NCBI RefSeq assembly: GCF_002865645.1
Contig: NW_020194619.1
Location: 496,001 to 560,000, forward strand
Source: Hyaloscypha bicolor E
Taxonomy: Eukaryota; Ascomycota; Leotiomycetes; Helotiales; Hyaloscyphaceae
Length of the DNA stretch: 64,000 bases
Direction: 5' to 3'
This document shows positions 37,763 to 49,655 of the stretch, piece by piece. The translations under genes and the position numbers were made by a program. Below the pieces are notes generated by a model. That model did not search any database. It saw only the letters and a program-made list of their open reading frames with translations, and was not told the DNA's origin. Numbering within the stretch: the stretch's first letter is position 1; each line of letters opens with the position of its first letter.

Positions 37763-38160
37763 GATTGCCTTAATTCTTTGCTTTAAGATGGTGAGTCAAG
37801 TGATTTGAAATTTAGAGGAGGGGTGAGATTACACAAATCGTCGTCGTTATATCAGGCGCTAAGGTCTCAACGGGCCGACTTGTCTCCGTCGTGGGGAAGT
37901 TCGCGAATGATAATCGAGCTCATTGCAGCCTTGAGCTTCTTCTTTATAACAACCTCTTTCCCACTTACAACTTCGACTTTGTCCCATAATTACCGTTTAT
38001 TCCTTCACAGCAACCTGTCGCGTTATTTTGTTTGGGGGAACCTCTTTCAGCAGCAAGTGTCTGGGCGAAGTTCCGCAAGCTGAAGCTCGCAGCAACTGCT
38101 ACTCAGATTCACGAACAAGCACACGATCTCTCCAACCACCGCCTTCTCTCCACCGTCAAG
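37763..38160. promoter_or_regulatory. Bidirectional promoter region pro2 / csn3
   Basis: These 398 bp separate the start codons of the divergent pro2 and csn3 genes. A plus-strand frame runs through part of it but ends in leader sequence and shows no protein character. I name no specific factor site. Confidence 0.5.
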
Positions 38161-39753
38161 ATGGATAACCTTCTTCCCAACCTCCTCTCATTCCCTCCCC
38201 ATCCGCCGCCTCCAAATCCCATTTCAGATTACGCCTATGATCAAGGCATTCGAGAGCAGATCGATTATGTGCGAAAGCTAGCCGACAGCAAGCTCCTTCA
38301 GCAAACCTCGGGTGGTGAGAATGTTTTAGACGTGAGCAACAATAGATTATTACTGGAAACAATCAGCTAACAGAAACCAAAGGTCATCAATCCCGCCTTG
38401 AACACTGTCCCATACACTTTTATCCTACTTGCCAATATCTCAGCGCTGAAGAAGGGCACAAAAGGTGTGGACATGGAGAAGATATGGGGGAAGATGACTA
38501 CATTTCTTGGCACATTCGATCCCCGACAGATCAGATATCTTGGTGACCAGCTGTCGGACATTTTAGAGGCAGTTGCGAGCATTGCGGTCACAAACAGACA
38601 GGTTCGTTCGCCGCTTCGTGAATGTGCGGTTATAATTGACAATATCTAGCCTTGGGTTGCCCTTGCGCCCATTAGAGAGGCTCTTCTGAGACTGGACCCG
38701 ACAGGAACCATACTCACTACTTCTCATTTGGCCTTGGTGAGGTTGGCCTTGGATTCACACAGCTACAATCCTGTTGTACCAGTGATTGAGAAGCTCATTC
38801 TCTATTTCCCCGGAACCACCAACCAACCGAGGCCAAAATACATTTGCGACATGAGCCTCAATCCAATGCAATACATTACACCAGCTTCTGGCCTTACACA
38901 GAAGCTCAAGTATCAAGATGTTTTGGAGTATTTCTTGTACAGTGGAATGGTCTTTATTGGCCTGAGAAACTGGGAAGGCGCCTTGCAATGCTTGGAGAAT
39001 GCTGTCACCTATCCTGCGAAGGAGGGATCCGTAAGCAAGATTATGGCGGAAGCCTACAAGAAATGGGTTCTCGTTGGTCTCTTGCAGGAGGGCAAACTGC
39101 TCAACTTACCCAGATCGACGAGCTCCAACGCGGCAAAGCAGTATCACACCCTCGCCAAGCCGTACGAGACCTTCGCGCAAATCTTTGAGAGCGGCACAGC
39201 TTCGAGACTCAAGGCTGAAGCAGATCAAGGCTTAACTGTCTGGCAAAATGATTGCAATACTGGCTTGGTCCTCCACGTTCTGGCAGCATACCAAAAATTC
39301 CAGATTAGGAACTTGGCCAATATTTACAGCAAAATCTCCATCCCAGAAATTGTCGGCCAGACCATGAGCGCCGAGACGGGAAACAAGTTGCCATCACCTC
39401 AAGCCGGAGAGAAACTTGTCCAGGAAATGATCAACCAGGGCGAATTACATGCCACTATGAGCACCTCACCAGGCCAACCTTCCGTAGTCACATTTGCTGT
39501 TAGTGGACCGGTTTTGACAGAAGTTGAGATGCAGACAGAGTTGGGAGCAGCAACTGAGCGTATTCATGCCTTAACTAAGGAGATCAAGCAGACGGATCGG
39601 ATGCTGACCCACGACAAGGACTACATCAAGTTCATACAGAAGCAAAGGAAGAACGCCAGACAAGGTAGCACGGGAGATCAGGGTATTTCGGGACCAGATA
39701 TGGACTGGGGCGGTGATGTCGAGGATGAGGATATCATGGGCGGCCTCTACTGA
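38161..39753 (+). CDS. csn3: COP9 signalosome subunit 3
   Basis: Three exons, 38161-38331, 38383-38601 and 38650-39753 (introns 51 and 48 nt, the first with a GCTAAC branch site), giving 497 aa. The joined protein starts MDNLLPNLLSFPPHPP and is rich in helices throughout, as expected for CSN3. The PCI-type module lies towards the C-terminal third, around FQIRNLANIYSKISIPEIVG. The end is acidic with EDEDIMGGLY. The COP9 signalosome removes Nedd8 from cullins and in filamentous fungi controls development and secondary metabolism. The first ATG in the exon gives a family-like N-terminus. Family assignment comes from overall resemblance in length and sequence style. Confidence 0.92.
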
Positions 39754-40385
39754 ATTCCTCACCGAAATGGAAACATGCGAAACGAAAAGTCATGATAAAT
39801 GAAGGTGTGCGCCGGACTGGCGGCGTGTCAACCAGGAAGAAAGGAATGTATTCTGAAATGAAGGAGGCTTGCTCTGTCTCAGCATGGGACTAGCTTTTCT
39901 CATGAATGAGAGCAGGCGTACTGCATGGGCCGGTGGACTGGCTGCATTCGAGAGGCTGGCGTCGATAAGGTTTGATTCTATGGTAGAAGCAAATCATAAA
40001 AGACGAGACCGATTTTCAGCGATAACATTGCCAGAATAGAACGCAATAAATGAGCTTCCCCAGACACAAGTTCAAAGTTTTCTGTGATTCAAATTTCAAA
40101 CGAGATAGAATCAAAACTTTGAACTTAATGCTTGATTTCACATAGAGGTGAAATCGTTTCTGTCAAAATTACTTCATTTATTCATGCCATAACTACATCC
40201 ACGAACGCCGATGCCATATCAATGAGACACGGCATCCATCATGCAAATATCCCTCATCCTGCCCATAACCTACATCCTGCATAAAGCCATGTCAGCCGAG
40301 TCACTCGCGCGAAACATCGAACACCACATCCAGGCCCACGCCACGATGATCAAATGACAATCAGAAAGAATTGTTAATGATCTCT
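39754..40385. other. Convergent intergenic region csn3 / rfa1
   Basis: 632 bp containing the 3' flanks of two convergent genes. It holds copy 2 of the 18-bp element (39896-39913). Nothing else coding is seen. Confidence 0.5.
39896..39913. repeat. Copy 2 of the dispersed 18-bp element with an inverted repeat
   Basis: Identical over 18 bases to 17327-17344, with CTGTCTCAG upstream at 39874-39882. It lies about 140 bp after the csn3 stop codon. The CTCAT/ATGAG arms form a short stem. Both copies are on the 3' side of a gene, so a role in mRNA ends is possible but unproven. Confidence 0.6.
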
Positions 40386-42417
40386 TCAGTCAATATTGTA
40401 CAACTTTATGAGATCCGCAAGCTTGTGAGCTTCGACAGTGAAGTTGATTGGGTTGGCACCTATGACCTGGTATCGGACTCTATTGGGATGTCAGTATAGT
40501 TTTTAGCTAATTGAAACCGAGAGATGGTACCTTTGCTGATCTTGGAAACTGTCCGTCTTTGCTCTGATCTTGAAAGTGAACGTCTTGCAGTTAGCTTCTT
40601 CGAAAGCAGTCTCCATAGCCGCAGTATCATTCTCCTTCAATTCCATGAGTTGATCGGCAGTCATGCCCATGACCAGACGTCCAACGTCGTCGAAGCAGCT
40701 TAACCACAACTGACCAGTGTGGTCATTGACATTCAATTGCATGATGTATCTATGTTCTGGTCTTGGATGATTGATATCGCACTTCTCGCAACGCCAAGTG
40801 CCGTCTCCCATATCAGTGACTTTCTTGTTGCAACCCTCACTTAAGCATGCTGGATAGGAGAAGGTCTCCTGCTTGATGTGGACAATGGTGCTTTTCGTGG
40901 AGAAATAGTCGGGATTTTCCAATGACATTCCGAGCTGCTCTTCTTTGACTTGGGCAACAGTTTTCAACGGGTCCTTTTGTCCACCTGCGGCTCCAGCACC
41001 TGCCATGTTGGAGTGGGAGGCAAAGCTGTCCATTCTTCCTTGAGAGTCATACCATCCCTTTAGCTTATGAGCCTCTGGAATATCAGGATCAATTGCCATA
41101 GAGCCAGAAGACAATAAGCTAAGACTCCGACCTCCAAAATCGCCGACCTTAGTTCCCTTGAATGCGACGATAGCCTCCGGGCTTGCATCAAAAGCTGTGG
41201 CTGTCTTGCCCCAGATTGTGAGTCTAACGGAGTAGCCACTATCATCAACCAATGTGAGCTCACGCTTGTCGAAAGGCTTTTGGGTTGTCTTCGATACAAT
41301 CTGAGTAACTTCGGCGACATCCTTCAAGACTCCAATTATATCAATCGTTGAGTCTTTCTCAATCTCCTGAAGCGCGCCGATGTTGGTGAAGTTGTATCGG
41401 ACTTGCGGTACTTCCGTTGCATCTTCACATTTCTCAACCACGGTGTCTCGCTCAAACGTGAGTTCGTAGTCATTTGGAAGATTCGAGAATTGTTTCTTTG
41501 CGAGTTGGACTCGGCATGGATTGGAGATGTAATAGACCGAGCCTTCCTGGAATAGCTCGTAGAATTGGTCACACTGCTCGTTGAATCCCGTTGCCTTAAT
41601 TTCGCCACTTTCATCAAGGAGGTTCACGCTGAACAACTTTCCCTCACTATTCGGTTTGTGCCAAGTTCTGATATCAGATTTGTGTGAGACTCGGGCTTTG
41701 ATTGTCCACTTGTGTGCATACGGGGAGAGGCCTTCTATAGGATATATGGTGGCATGCGACGAAGAACTGGTAGGGGCGCCACGCGATGGAAGTGGTCGGT
41801 CTTGTGCAGCTGGTTGCTGGTGTACCTTGTTTCCGTAGAAACCATCTCCTGCAATGGTTGTATTTGCCGGCTTGACGTCTTCTTCTATTTCTTTGTCTGT
41901 CAGAGCAACAGGCTCTCCGATCTTCTCCATTTCGCCAAGGCTTTCAATGACTTCGATATCTAGGATGATCAAAATTCTGGTTTGGTCAGTGGGATACCAT
42001 CGAGATTGCAATCATCTCACGTACTTCTTGCCTTTGACAGCATTCGCCTGGTAAGACTTGAGTCGAACAAAGCATCCCTTCTTTAGCTTTCCATCATGCA
42101 CAACATGATTGGCCTCTAAAAACTTGTTAACGCGGTTCCCCAAGATTCCTCTGCTGACTTACGAGTTGCAAGCATGCTCTGTACAAAGTTGCTGACATCA
42201 CTCAAGACAAGTCGATAGCGCTCCGGCTGGCCCTCCGTCGTTGATGCAAGAGTCTTTACCTGGACACATTGGCATACTGGTACTGGGAAATCTCTCTGGA
42301 GCCTGTCCGGGTCATTGAAAATAGCACTGCTTGCACTTAGTAGAGAATTTCACTGGGGAACGTTTGAGCATACTTAAGAGCGCCTTGGGTAATCTGAGAT
42401 CTTGCCGCGTCCGCCAT
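40386..42417 (-). CDS. rfa1: Replication protein A large subunit (RPA70)
   Basis: Five exons: 42374-42417, 42163-42326, 42025-42115, 40531-41976 and 40386-40479, giving 612 aa. RPA binds single-stranded DNA in replication, repair and recombination; this is the largest of three subunits. An N-terminal OB fold covers about 1-100, a linker follows, DNA-binding OB folds A and B cover about 170-410 (IYPIEGLSPYAHKWTIKARV marks the start of A), and OB fold C holds the zinc site CLSEGC...CEKC. The spliced last exon gives VRYQVIGANPINFTVEAHKL. Intron 1 ends in tandem acceptors AAGCAG, so residue 16 may vary by one Ser. The gene is divergent from the dienelactone-hydrolase gene, with an ACGCGT site between them. 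Confidence 0.97.
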
Positions 42418-42654
42418 TGCGAAGTGTCCCGTTAAGGTGGTCTTGTTCTGTTGGAAAATTGGAAAGTTGGTGTTGACGACGCGCTTGGAGGAAGGAAAAC
42501 GCGTCGAGGAAAGGAGGGGCGTTAAAGTGGTTTTCTCGCTTGGCTAACTATATTTGGATACCTACACCCCCTCAACGCCACCTTCGAAGCTCCAGCTCGA
42601 TTGGAACATTGGAACCCCCCATCATCACGATCAATACGATCATCAAACGCAAAC
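42418..42654. promoter_or_regulatory. Compact bidirectional promoter rfa1 / dienelactone-hydrolase gene
   Basis: Only 237 bp lie between the two start codons. It contains the MCB-type hexamer ACGCGT at 42499-42504 and a near match ACGCGC at 42479-42484. Confidence 0.6.
42499..42504. promoter_or_regulatory. Candidate MCB box (ACGCGT) upstream of rfa1
   Basis: ACGCGT lies 82 bp upstream of the rfa1 ATG. In yeasts MBF binds this hexamer to drive G1/S expression of replication genes, RPA subunits included. A 6-mer is expected about 16 times by chance in 64 kb, so position and gene function, not the match alone, support it. Confidence 0.5.
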
Positions 42655-43744
42655 ATGGCTGATCCCGAAATCGCGACGAAGGCTCCTGAGAGCGATGCCA
42701 CAGAGGAGACGACAGCAACCTTGATTCCTGGGGATACTCCTGCACAAAAGGGTGCCAGCCTTGGTGTGCGTGGAAACCTGTGTTACCAACAGCTTATACT
42801 GACAATCCTCAGGAACACTGCGTGACCGACAGACCGACTCGTCAGTATTTCCAGAAACTCATTGCTAGGGGTGGGCTCTCAGGAACAGCTTGTGCTGACT
42901 TGCTTCAGCTTTTGGCGCAGGACCCAGTGGAGAGATGACCCAGCTCGGAGGAATTGATTGCTATATTTCGAAACCTGCCAACTATCCTCATGCACCATCG
43001 AAGCTGCTGCTCTACTTGTCCAGCGGGACGGGACTTCACTCAGAGAACAGTCAAATACAGGCTGATCTCTATGCCAGGGAGGGCTATCTCGTCGTGCTGC
43101 CAGACATGTTCAACAACGATCCTATACCCGGCTCTGCTACATATGAAGAGGAGAAGGACCCATCGTGGATTGAGCAAGTTAAGATGCGGTTGGCGGATAC
43201 CTCCAAGTCATTCTTGATCGACATGTGGTTGGCCAGACAAACCCCAGAAAAAGTTCTTCCAATCCTTCACAAAGTCATTGATGCGGCCAAGGACGAGTTT
43301 GCCGATGCCGTTGCGAATGGAGGTGGAATATATTCTGTAGGTTATTGCTTCGGTGGAAGAATGACTTTGCTTCTTGCTGGCGAGAAGCCAGATACCGTTG
43401 CATGGGGCCAACAAGTTAAGGACGAAGAGGCTGGCGTAGTAAAGAAAGGACCTTACATCAAAACTGGAGCTATTGCTCATGCGACTTTGGTAGGGAAGGA
43501 GGATTTTGAGGGTACCAAGTCACCATTGGCTTTCATTTGCGTGGAGAATGATCAGCTTTTTGATGAAGAGGTTCGAGAATATGGTGAGAAGTATCTGAAG
43601 GAGCATAATGTTGAGAACGAATTCAAGACATATTCGGGTGTTCCGCATGGATTTGGAGTTGTTGGAGAGTACGAGGATGCGGAGATCAAGACAGCACAAG
43701 CTGAAGCGTTTGATCAAATGTTGGCTTGGTTGAAGACTCATTGA
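42655..43744 (+). CDS. Dienelactone hydrolase family protein
   Basis: Three exons: 42655-42765, a 28-nt microexon at 42813-42840, and 42909-43744 (introns 47 and 68 nt), giving 324 aa. The joined sequence reads GEHCVTDRPTPFGAGPSGEM, continuous and family-like. The fold is alpha/beta hydrolase. The nucleophile is Cys193 in GYCFGG, as in dienelactone hydrolases where Cys replaces Ser; the acid is probably the Asp in CVENDQLF, and His293 in PHGFG completes the triad. Bacterial relatives open 4-carboxymethylenebutenolide; fungal members mostly have unknown substrates. No signal peptide is seen and it is probably cytosolic. Confidence 0.93.
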
Positions 43745-46700
43745 GCTTGAGAATTGGGTATGGCGTTCGGCTTATATCACGGATTGCTAAGTGAATGGGA
43801 CTTATATGGATGATTTACGAACAAGTTCCCTTTGACTTCTTCCAGTCCTTGATCAAGCCCACGAGCTAGGATGATACTTACGGGAAATCCGTGGTCAGGT
43901 GATCTCCAAAGAACTTTTACTTCCTATGTGAGCAGTTGAAGCCCTTTCCTCTGTATCTCAAATCGCCGAATTTCTCTCGGGTGCCTGAGATGCCAAGATT
44001 AACTTGCAAAAGCTCTCACGAGTGTTAAGTCTACTTTTTGAGAAGTTGGTGGATCGCAGAGAAGCTTCCATCTTAAAATGGAAGGCTCGACTTACAAACA
44101 TCGATATTTTTACTTCTCCCTGGTCGACAAAGATCTCCAACACTGTCTCATCTCCAAATCAAAAACGACACACGCAATCCATGACGAAGTTCACGAGCCT
44201 CATCATCAGAGACATGTAAGCCCCTGAAGTAAAAACTCCGATCCCCGTGCAAATCCGTGGATTCAAGAAGCGACCACTCCTCCCTCGCACCTCCTGTCCC
44301 ACCCAAAAGTCTTGGATGTTTCTCCCACCAATCCATCATCCTATTTTCGGGCTATCCTCCACAGAATCGCAATGTTCTCAAACGCCAAGCACCACCAAGT
44401 GGCACAAACACCACCCTTGCAACATCTGACACAGCATCCGCTTCACAGCTCGTCACCTCACGACCGACCCTCATTCTCGCACTCAACCATTAGCTCCTGT
44501 GCTCACGATGTTTTGAGGAATGTGGCTCGTGCTTATGCTTTGAGACCGTGTCAGAAAATGTGGAGTGGGTTCCTGCCAAGGCTGAAGTCAGCGTTAAAGA
44601 TGCCGATGTCCCATGTACTTCTTCACTTCATTTTCGTTGTAATCGTTCGTTTCTTGGGATTTGAAGTCAAGAGTAGGACGCTTTCATTTTCATATTGCAA
44701 AGATTCATACCTCCTGGCGAGGTGCTGGCAGGAAAAGAATGTTACAGCTTAATTTTTTGATGTTGGCGGTTGGAATCACCACTGTGTGGTGTAGAAGTAT
44801 TGGAGATATCCTTCGTAAGTTTTGAATTCTTGTGTTGAGTTGCGTTGCTTGTCTGTCCAGCAATCCCTATTGCTGCCCAATTGCTCCCATATTTCGAAAT
44901 GCAAGAAGTTCAGAGGATCGTTCGTCTCATAAGTCCTCGCCAGACGAGTGCATGAGATCTCCAGGTGCCTTCACTGCATCAACTTCCTGGCCAGCTTCCA
45001 TACAACTGCTTTATCTACCAACGCAAAAAGACTGACCTTGGAAAGCAACCCTCCGCCTGCCAAACACCATCTCACCATCAATCCCTCTTTTAGAACCACA
45101 ATGCCTCTTTCAACCCCACGAACCACCCCAACACACCTCCCCAGTTTCCCAAATCCCACCACACGCCTGGCCTCACATCTCGACCCTCCTAAAAGCCCAC
45201 GCACCTCTCAGATCCCCTCAATCTCGCGTCCAGACGCTGCGAATCTCTGATTTCGTCGGCGATTCATCTCTCGAAGGAATTGTACTTGGACTTGTGTACA
45301 CCGTTCCCGAACTAGCTGCTGCGGAGAAGGAGCTAAGGAGTCTTGATGAGAATGGGGAGGTCTGGGGAAGAGAGGTGGGGAGAGCGGAGGGTGGTAGGCG
45401 GTGTCTTGAGGAAGCAGTCAACCGAGTCGAGGAGGGGAGGATGATGGAAGGTGTGTTGCAAGTTCCGGGCAGGTGGAGAGTTGCGTTTCTGGTTTACATG
45501 GTTGATTGAGGAGTTCCTTGAATGAAGCCCAACCAACCAACAGATACGAATCGCAGGACAGCTGTAGGAGTACCGAAAAGCTGGCTTCCCATTGACCGGA
45601 GCCACGCAACTGGCGTTGATTTGATTCTCTGGCGTTGGAAAGGAAAGGGAATTTGGCGTTCTTAGAGAAGATTTCCTGCAAGAGGAAGAAAGAAGGAGAT
45701 GGTCAAGACTCAAGAAGGAATTATGAGGAAGAGATACGAAGTAGTTCTGAACTCTCACTCGTTCACCAATCAACAGCAGAGATAAAGAGAGAACGAAATA
45801 CATTTCAATTGAGAAGACCGAAATTCTGAGCAACGGCTGTCGGAAATCGACTTAAGTCTGCATTATGAGTAGAGCCAGAGATCATAGCCTTCAGTCAGCT
45901 AGCTCATCAGAGATCTCGAACAAAGCTCCTCACTATGAACTGCCCCCCAAGTTCCATCCCCAAGGTCAAGTTTCGAACCAGAGGGGCAATCATCCTCAAA
46001 TCAAGCTCCATCCATGCTGCCTGCACCTCACCCCGCACAAACATCTCTCAAAACAACACGCACCTCAAGCTCATCCAAACTTCCATTTCTCTATCCCCCC
46101 CCCCCCCAAAAAAAACCAGACCGTCAGAACGTTCGTTTCAGCAAAAGCCTTTCCCTATTTTCGGACGGATGGGAAGGGAAGGGGAAAGGTTAAGTAAGTA
46201 TGGTAGTGGGACGGAAGGAAGCAAGCGCCCAAAAGAGGTGCAGCCAAGCCCCGGAGACAGGAGCTGCGAAACGAATGCAGTGTATGACTGATGTTGTGTA
46301 ATCACTTCTTTTCACCCGTTTCCCCAATCCGATTGGAACCGGACTGAATGAGGAATTGATTTTTTTTGATTCAAGTTTCGTTTTGAGAATGAAGATCAGA
46401 AACCGCTGTCACTTGTTAAGAGAGGAAGAAATGAGGTTTGGAAACAATGCTGCATTGTTTCTTTCTGTAAGGTAGAATCAACACAATAGCTTTTATTCTC
46501 TCGTAAAGTCGTTGGGTTACATAAGAGAAGCTAAACCGCAACATTCCATTCCATTTCCATATTCCAGCCAAGTTGCTTCGAAAAAATAAAGTGTGAAAGT
46601 CATAAAGGTCGTCATCAATGTAAAGACTCAAGGAAAAACATAATTGTAGTTTCGACAGTGTTCAAGTGCTGTCTGAGCCCAGTGCCAATCCCCAACCCAC

Positions 46701-47139
46701 CCCACGCCTAAGGATCATAATAGGAACGTGAGGCTCGGAGTTCGGTGGCAACGTTGGTTGGTTTTGCAAAGTACTCCCCCCGCTTGCATTTGTGTATATT
46801 CGGGAGGAAAAAAATTTATCGCCCTCCTTTTGCAAAGCGTAAATTCATCATCCATGCAAATGGCACGTGAAGCACCATCTTGACAGGTCCAAGAAATGAA
46901 AGTCGTAAAGCCGTCGTCATCTGAAGTAGAACAATATGCCGAGTGTGGTGTTTCAGCCAATACAAGAACAATCGTAAAGTGCAAGGAAATTTTGTCTTAT
47001 CAAAGAGTGTGGTGATGGAGGGTTTTGTATGTTCGTAGGCCTAAGCCATAAATAGATGGCGAATGGCTCGGATTCCAGGTAAGGTGGTCCGGTCCGAAGA
47101 AGAATGTGCAGAAAGTCTGGCTTAGAGCGTCGAGACTGG
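43745..47139. other. 3.4 kb mostly non-coding region
   Basis: The region lies between the 3' ends of the hydrolase gene and stuA. One open stretch at 45094-45509 looks like coding sequence and is listed separately. A run of 13 C followed by 8 A lies at 46095-46115. The rest shows only overlapping short frames. Confidence 0.45.
45094..45509 (+). CDS. Possible 3' exon of an unrecognised gene
   Basis: A frame open from 45036 to a TGA at 45507-45509 has natural composition in its second half: LRISDFVGDSSLEGIVLGLV, then VPELAAAEKELRSLDE and a charged helical region. There is no ATG early in it. A splice acceptor (CTCTTTTAG ending at 45093) could start the exon. I could not find a matching upstream exon. 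It may be the end of a real gene, a decayed gene, or chance. Confidence 0.3.
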
Positions 47140-49599
47140 CTATCGGCGTCGTTGGGTGATGCTCGCTCGATTTCGATTCAGAGGAGCAGCCTCGTATGTT
47201 TGGGGGCCTGACACAGATCCTTCACGTCCCGTCTTCCGCCGTTTCAAATCAATATCACCTCCCGGGCCTCTGCTGGATGGTCGAGCATCATCATCGTCAT
47301 CACGGCCACGCTTGTTGCTTGCCCCGTTCATGACTGGCTGAGACGCATATCCGTTGGGTATCGAGTTTCCCAGATCCGACTGCGAAGCATAGACATCACC
47401 CCCAGCGTTGCCATTCGCGGTTCCACGCTCACTGCTCATTACATTATACAGATTACTGGAGGGTGGCTGGACCCGCGGAGGCGTGCTATATCCGCCTTGT
47501 TGGGCGTAATACGGTTGAGGGGCAGAGGCCGTGCGTGGGGTAGCACGTCCGGATGCTGGGTGGTTTGGAGAACCGGTCATTTCTGGAGACAAGTGGGGAT
47601 GCTCTCCCGGCAAGGATCCAACTGCTGGCCCGTTGGTGTAGCTGTATGATCCACGATTGGCATCATAACTTGCAGGATTCCCATGAGTGTACTCCGCCTC
47701 ATGCTCGTGATCTGCTTCATCTTCATGACCATGACCAACTTGACTTTGTCCTTGACTATGGTGGAGCATACCATTTGAATCTTTCGAATCGTGGTGCTCG
47801 GCTTCAGCGCCTGGTGCTCTCGCTGAGGGCGGGCCCATTTCGTTCTTGATGTACGAATTCGGCTGGTAGCGTGCCATGTTCGGGTCTGGCGCCGATTGAG
47901 GATAAGCGTTTTGTTGAGAAGGGGGTGCAGAATACATTTGCCGTGATGCATCGTAGGGCTGCTGCGTACCCTGTTGATACTGCTGCATGCTTTGGATTTG
48001 GGTCCCCGGAGGGGTCGTCGCTGGAGTGGTAGGCATTGAGCGTGCGTTGCTTAAACCCGTGTCGATAGACAGGGGATTTGTACCTTGAACGCTTCCCATT
48101 CCTCCTTGCGGTCCCCACTGAAAGCTTCCATCGGAGCTGCCCATGTTGCCCATCACACTAGATGCGCTGGTTGGGGGAGTCGGAAAAGTGTGCGCTCGGT
48201 CGATGCTCGGGCGCCCAACGCTCGGGTGAGGGGCGAGAGAATGCTGGGGTCCGGGGAGGTGACCACCAATTGAGTTGTTCATCGAATGATGGTGATGCTG
48301 ATGCAGAGACGGCAGTCCAGGTGCCTGCGTATTCCGCATTTGGTTTTGCTCTTGTTTTCTCCGCTCTGCAGCTGCCATCACGGCATTTGTCCGCGTCTGG
48401 TTGGTCGGATGATACAGAAGCGCACCGATATTATGAACAAAAAGAGGGTACAACAATTCTGTGATCTTCTCCTTGTTCGCAAAGTCCAGTGCGCGCTCGA
48501 AGGGAATCCTGTCAATTGGTTAGTTTTGCGATCTTCTCCCACAATTCTCTTTCAAAGCTCACCAAACGCCTTTCAGGTGCATGGGCCCAATTTTGACCAC
48601 ATGTCTCATTTTTTCACTCTTGAGAATGCCGTCTCTTCGCCCTCGGGTCATTCCTGCCACATTCAAAAGCTTTGTGCCATTAATCATGTGATTGTCTGTA
48701 ATTGTCAGTCAGTGCGTTTCGAATCTAAATGAAAATGCCGTCATACCCTCTCTTCGAGCAACACAAACTCCCTTTGCTTCGACTTGAAAACACAAGCTGC
48801 CTTCATCTTCCCATAGGGTCGCAGTAACCCTGGGCTTCATCCCAGGAGGAGCTACTTGACCAGTCGTGTCGAATCCTTGTTGCGCCCCATAACCTTGACC
48901 AGGCATTGGTTGACCCGCTGACATGGCTGGCAAAGGCAATACATTTTGCTGGCCTATTGAACCGGGAACTTGATGGCCCGTCGATTGAGGTGATGTCAAT
49001 CCGTTTGTGTAGTTGTATTGACCGTATTGAGCAGGGGTAGGTGGGTATTGTGCTGGGCCCGGTTGCAGTAATGGGGGTTGTTGTTGATGCTGGGGGTAAT
49101 GACCCATACCTCCTGATGTGACTGTTTGTGGTGGTGGCGGTTGGCCAGTTGACATATGTGAAGGGTAATACATATCCTGAGTACCACCGTGATTCATATT
49201 TGAATACGAATCTTGGCTGTAGGAGTATGCTGGACCAGAAGGAGAAGTGTGGCTATAGGATGTCTGCGATAAGGATACAGGAAGTCCAGTGTTGGCGGGT
49301 AAGGTCGGAGAGGGTGTCTTTGGCCCGTTCGACGATGAGGCAGTCGTGTAGGACGAGTGCGAACTACCGTTCAGAATCGAAGAAGATCCAAGGGAACCAA
49401 GAGAACCAACCCGGGGTGACGAAGTACCGGATGAGTATGCCTGTTGCGGCTGTGGCAAAGGCAGAGAAGGCAGCCTATCATTCACATACAGCGGTCGTTG
49501 AAGGGCGTGATGATTGAAAAATGGTACGTCTGTAGGTCCCCGGGTTTGCACTTGCGAGATCGACGGGAGATCCAGCTTTTCGGTTTGAGAGATCAAGTC
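47140..49599 (-). CDS. stuA: StuA, APSES-domain developmental transcription factor
   Basis: Exons 48747-49599 (5' limit uncertain), 48563-48695 and 47140-48508 (introns 51 and 54 nt) are in phase. The APSES DNA-binding domain is split across all three: [20 protein letters not shown], then [20 protein letters not shown] in exon 2, then [20 protein letters not shown]. After it come Gln/Ser/Pro-rich segments and a basic nuclear-localisation region (KRGRDDDD and LKRRK). StuA binds WCGCGWNM-type sites and directs conidiophore and other development. The ATG equivalent to the A. nidulans start is at 49197 ([15 protein letters not shown]), giving 650 aa. The frame stays open and protein-like for 134 more codons upstream to a TAG that doubles as a splice acceptor (49600-49602), so a longer isoform with a further 5' exon is likely. 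Confidence 0.94.
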
Positions 49600-49655
49600 C
49601 TAGGAGGACGAGGTATCGGAAAGCTCAACGAAAAGTTCGTGAGCGTAGGCAAAGA

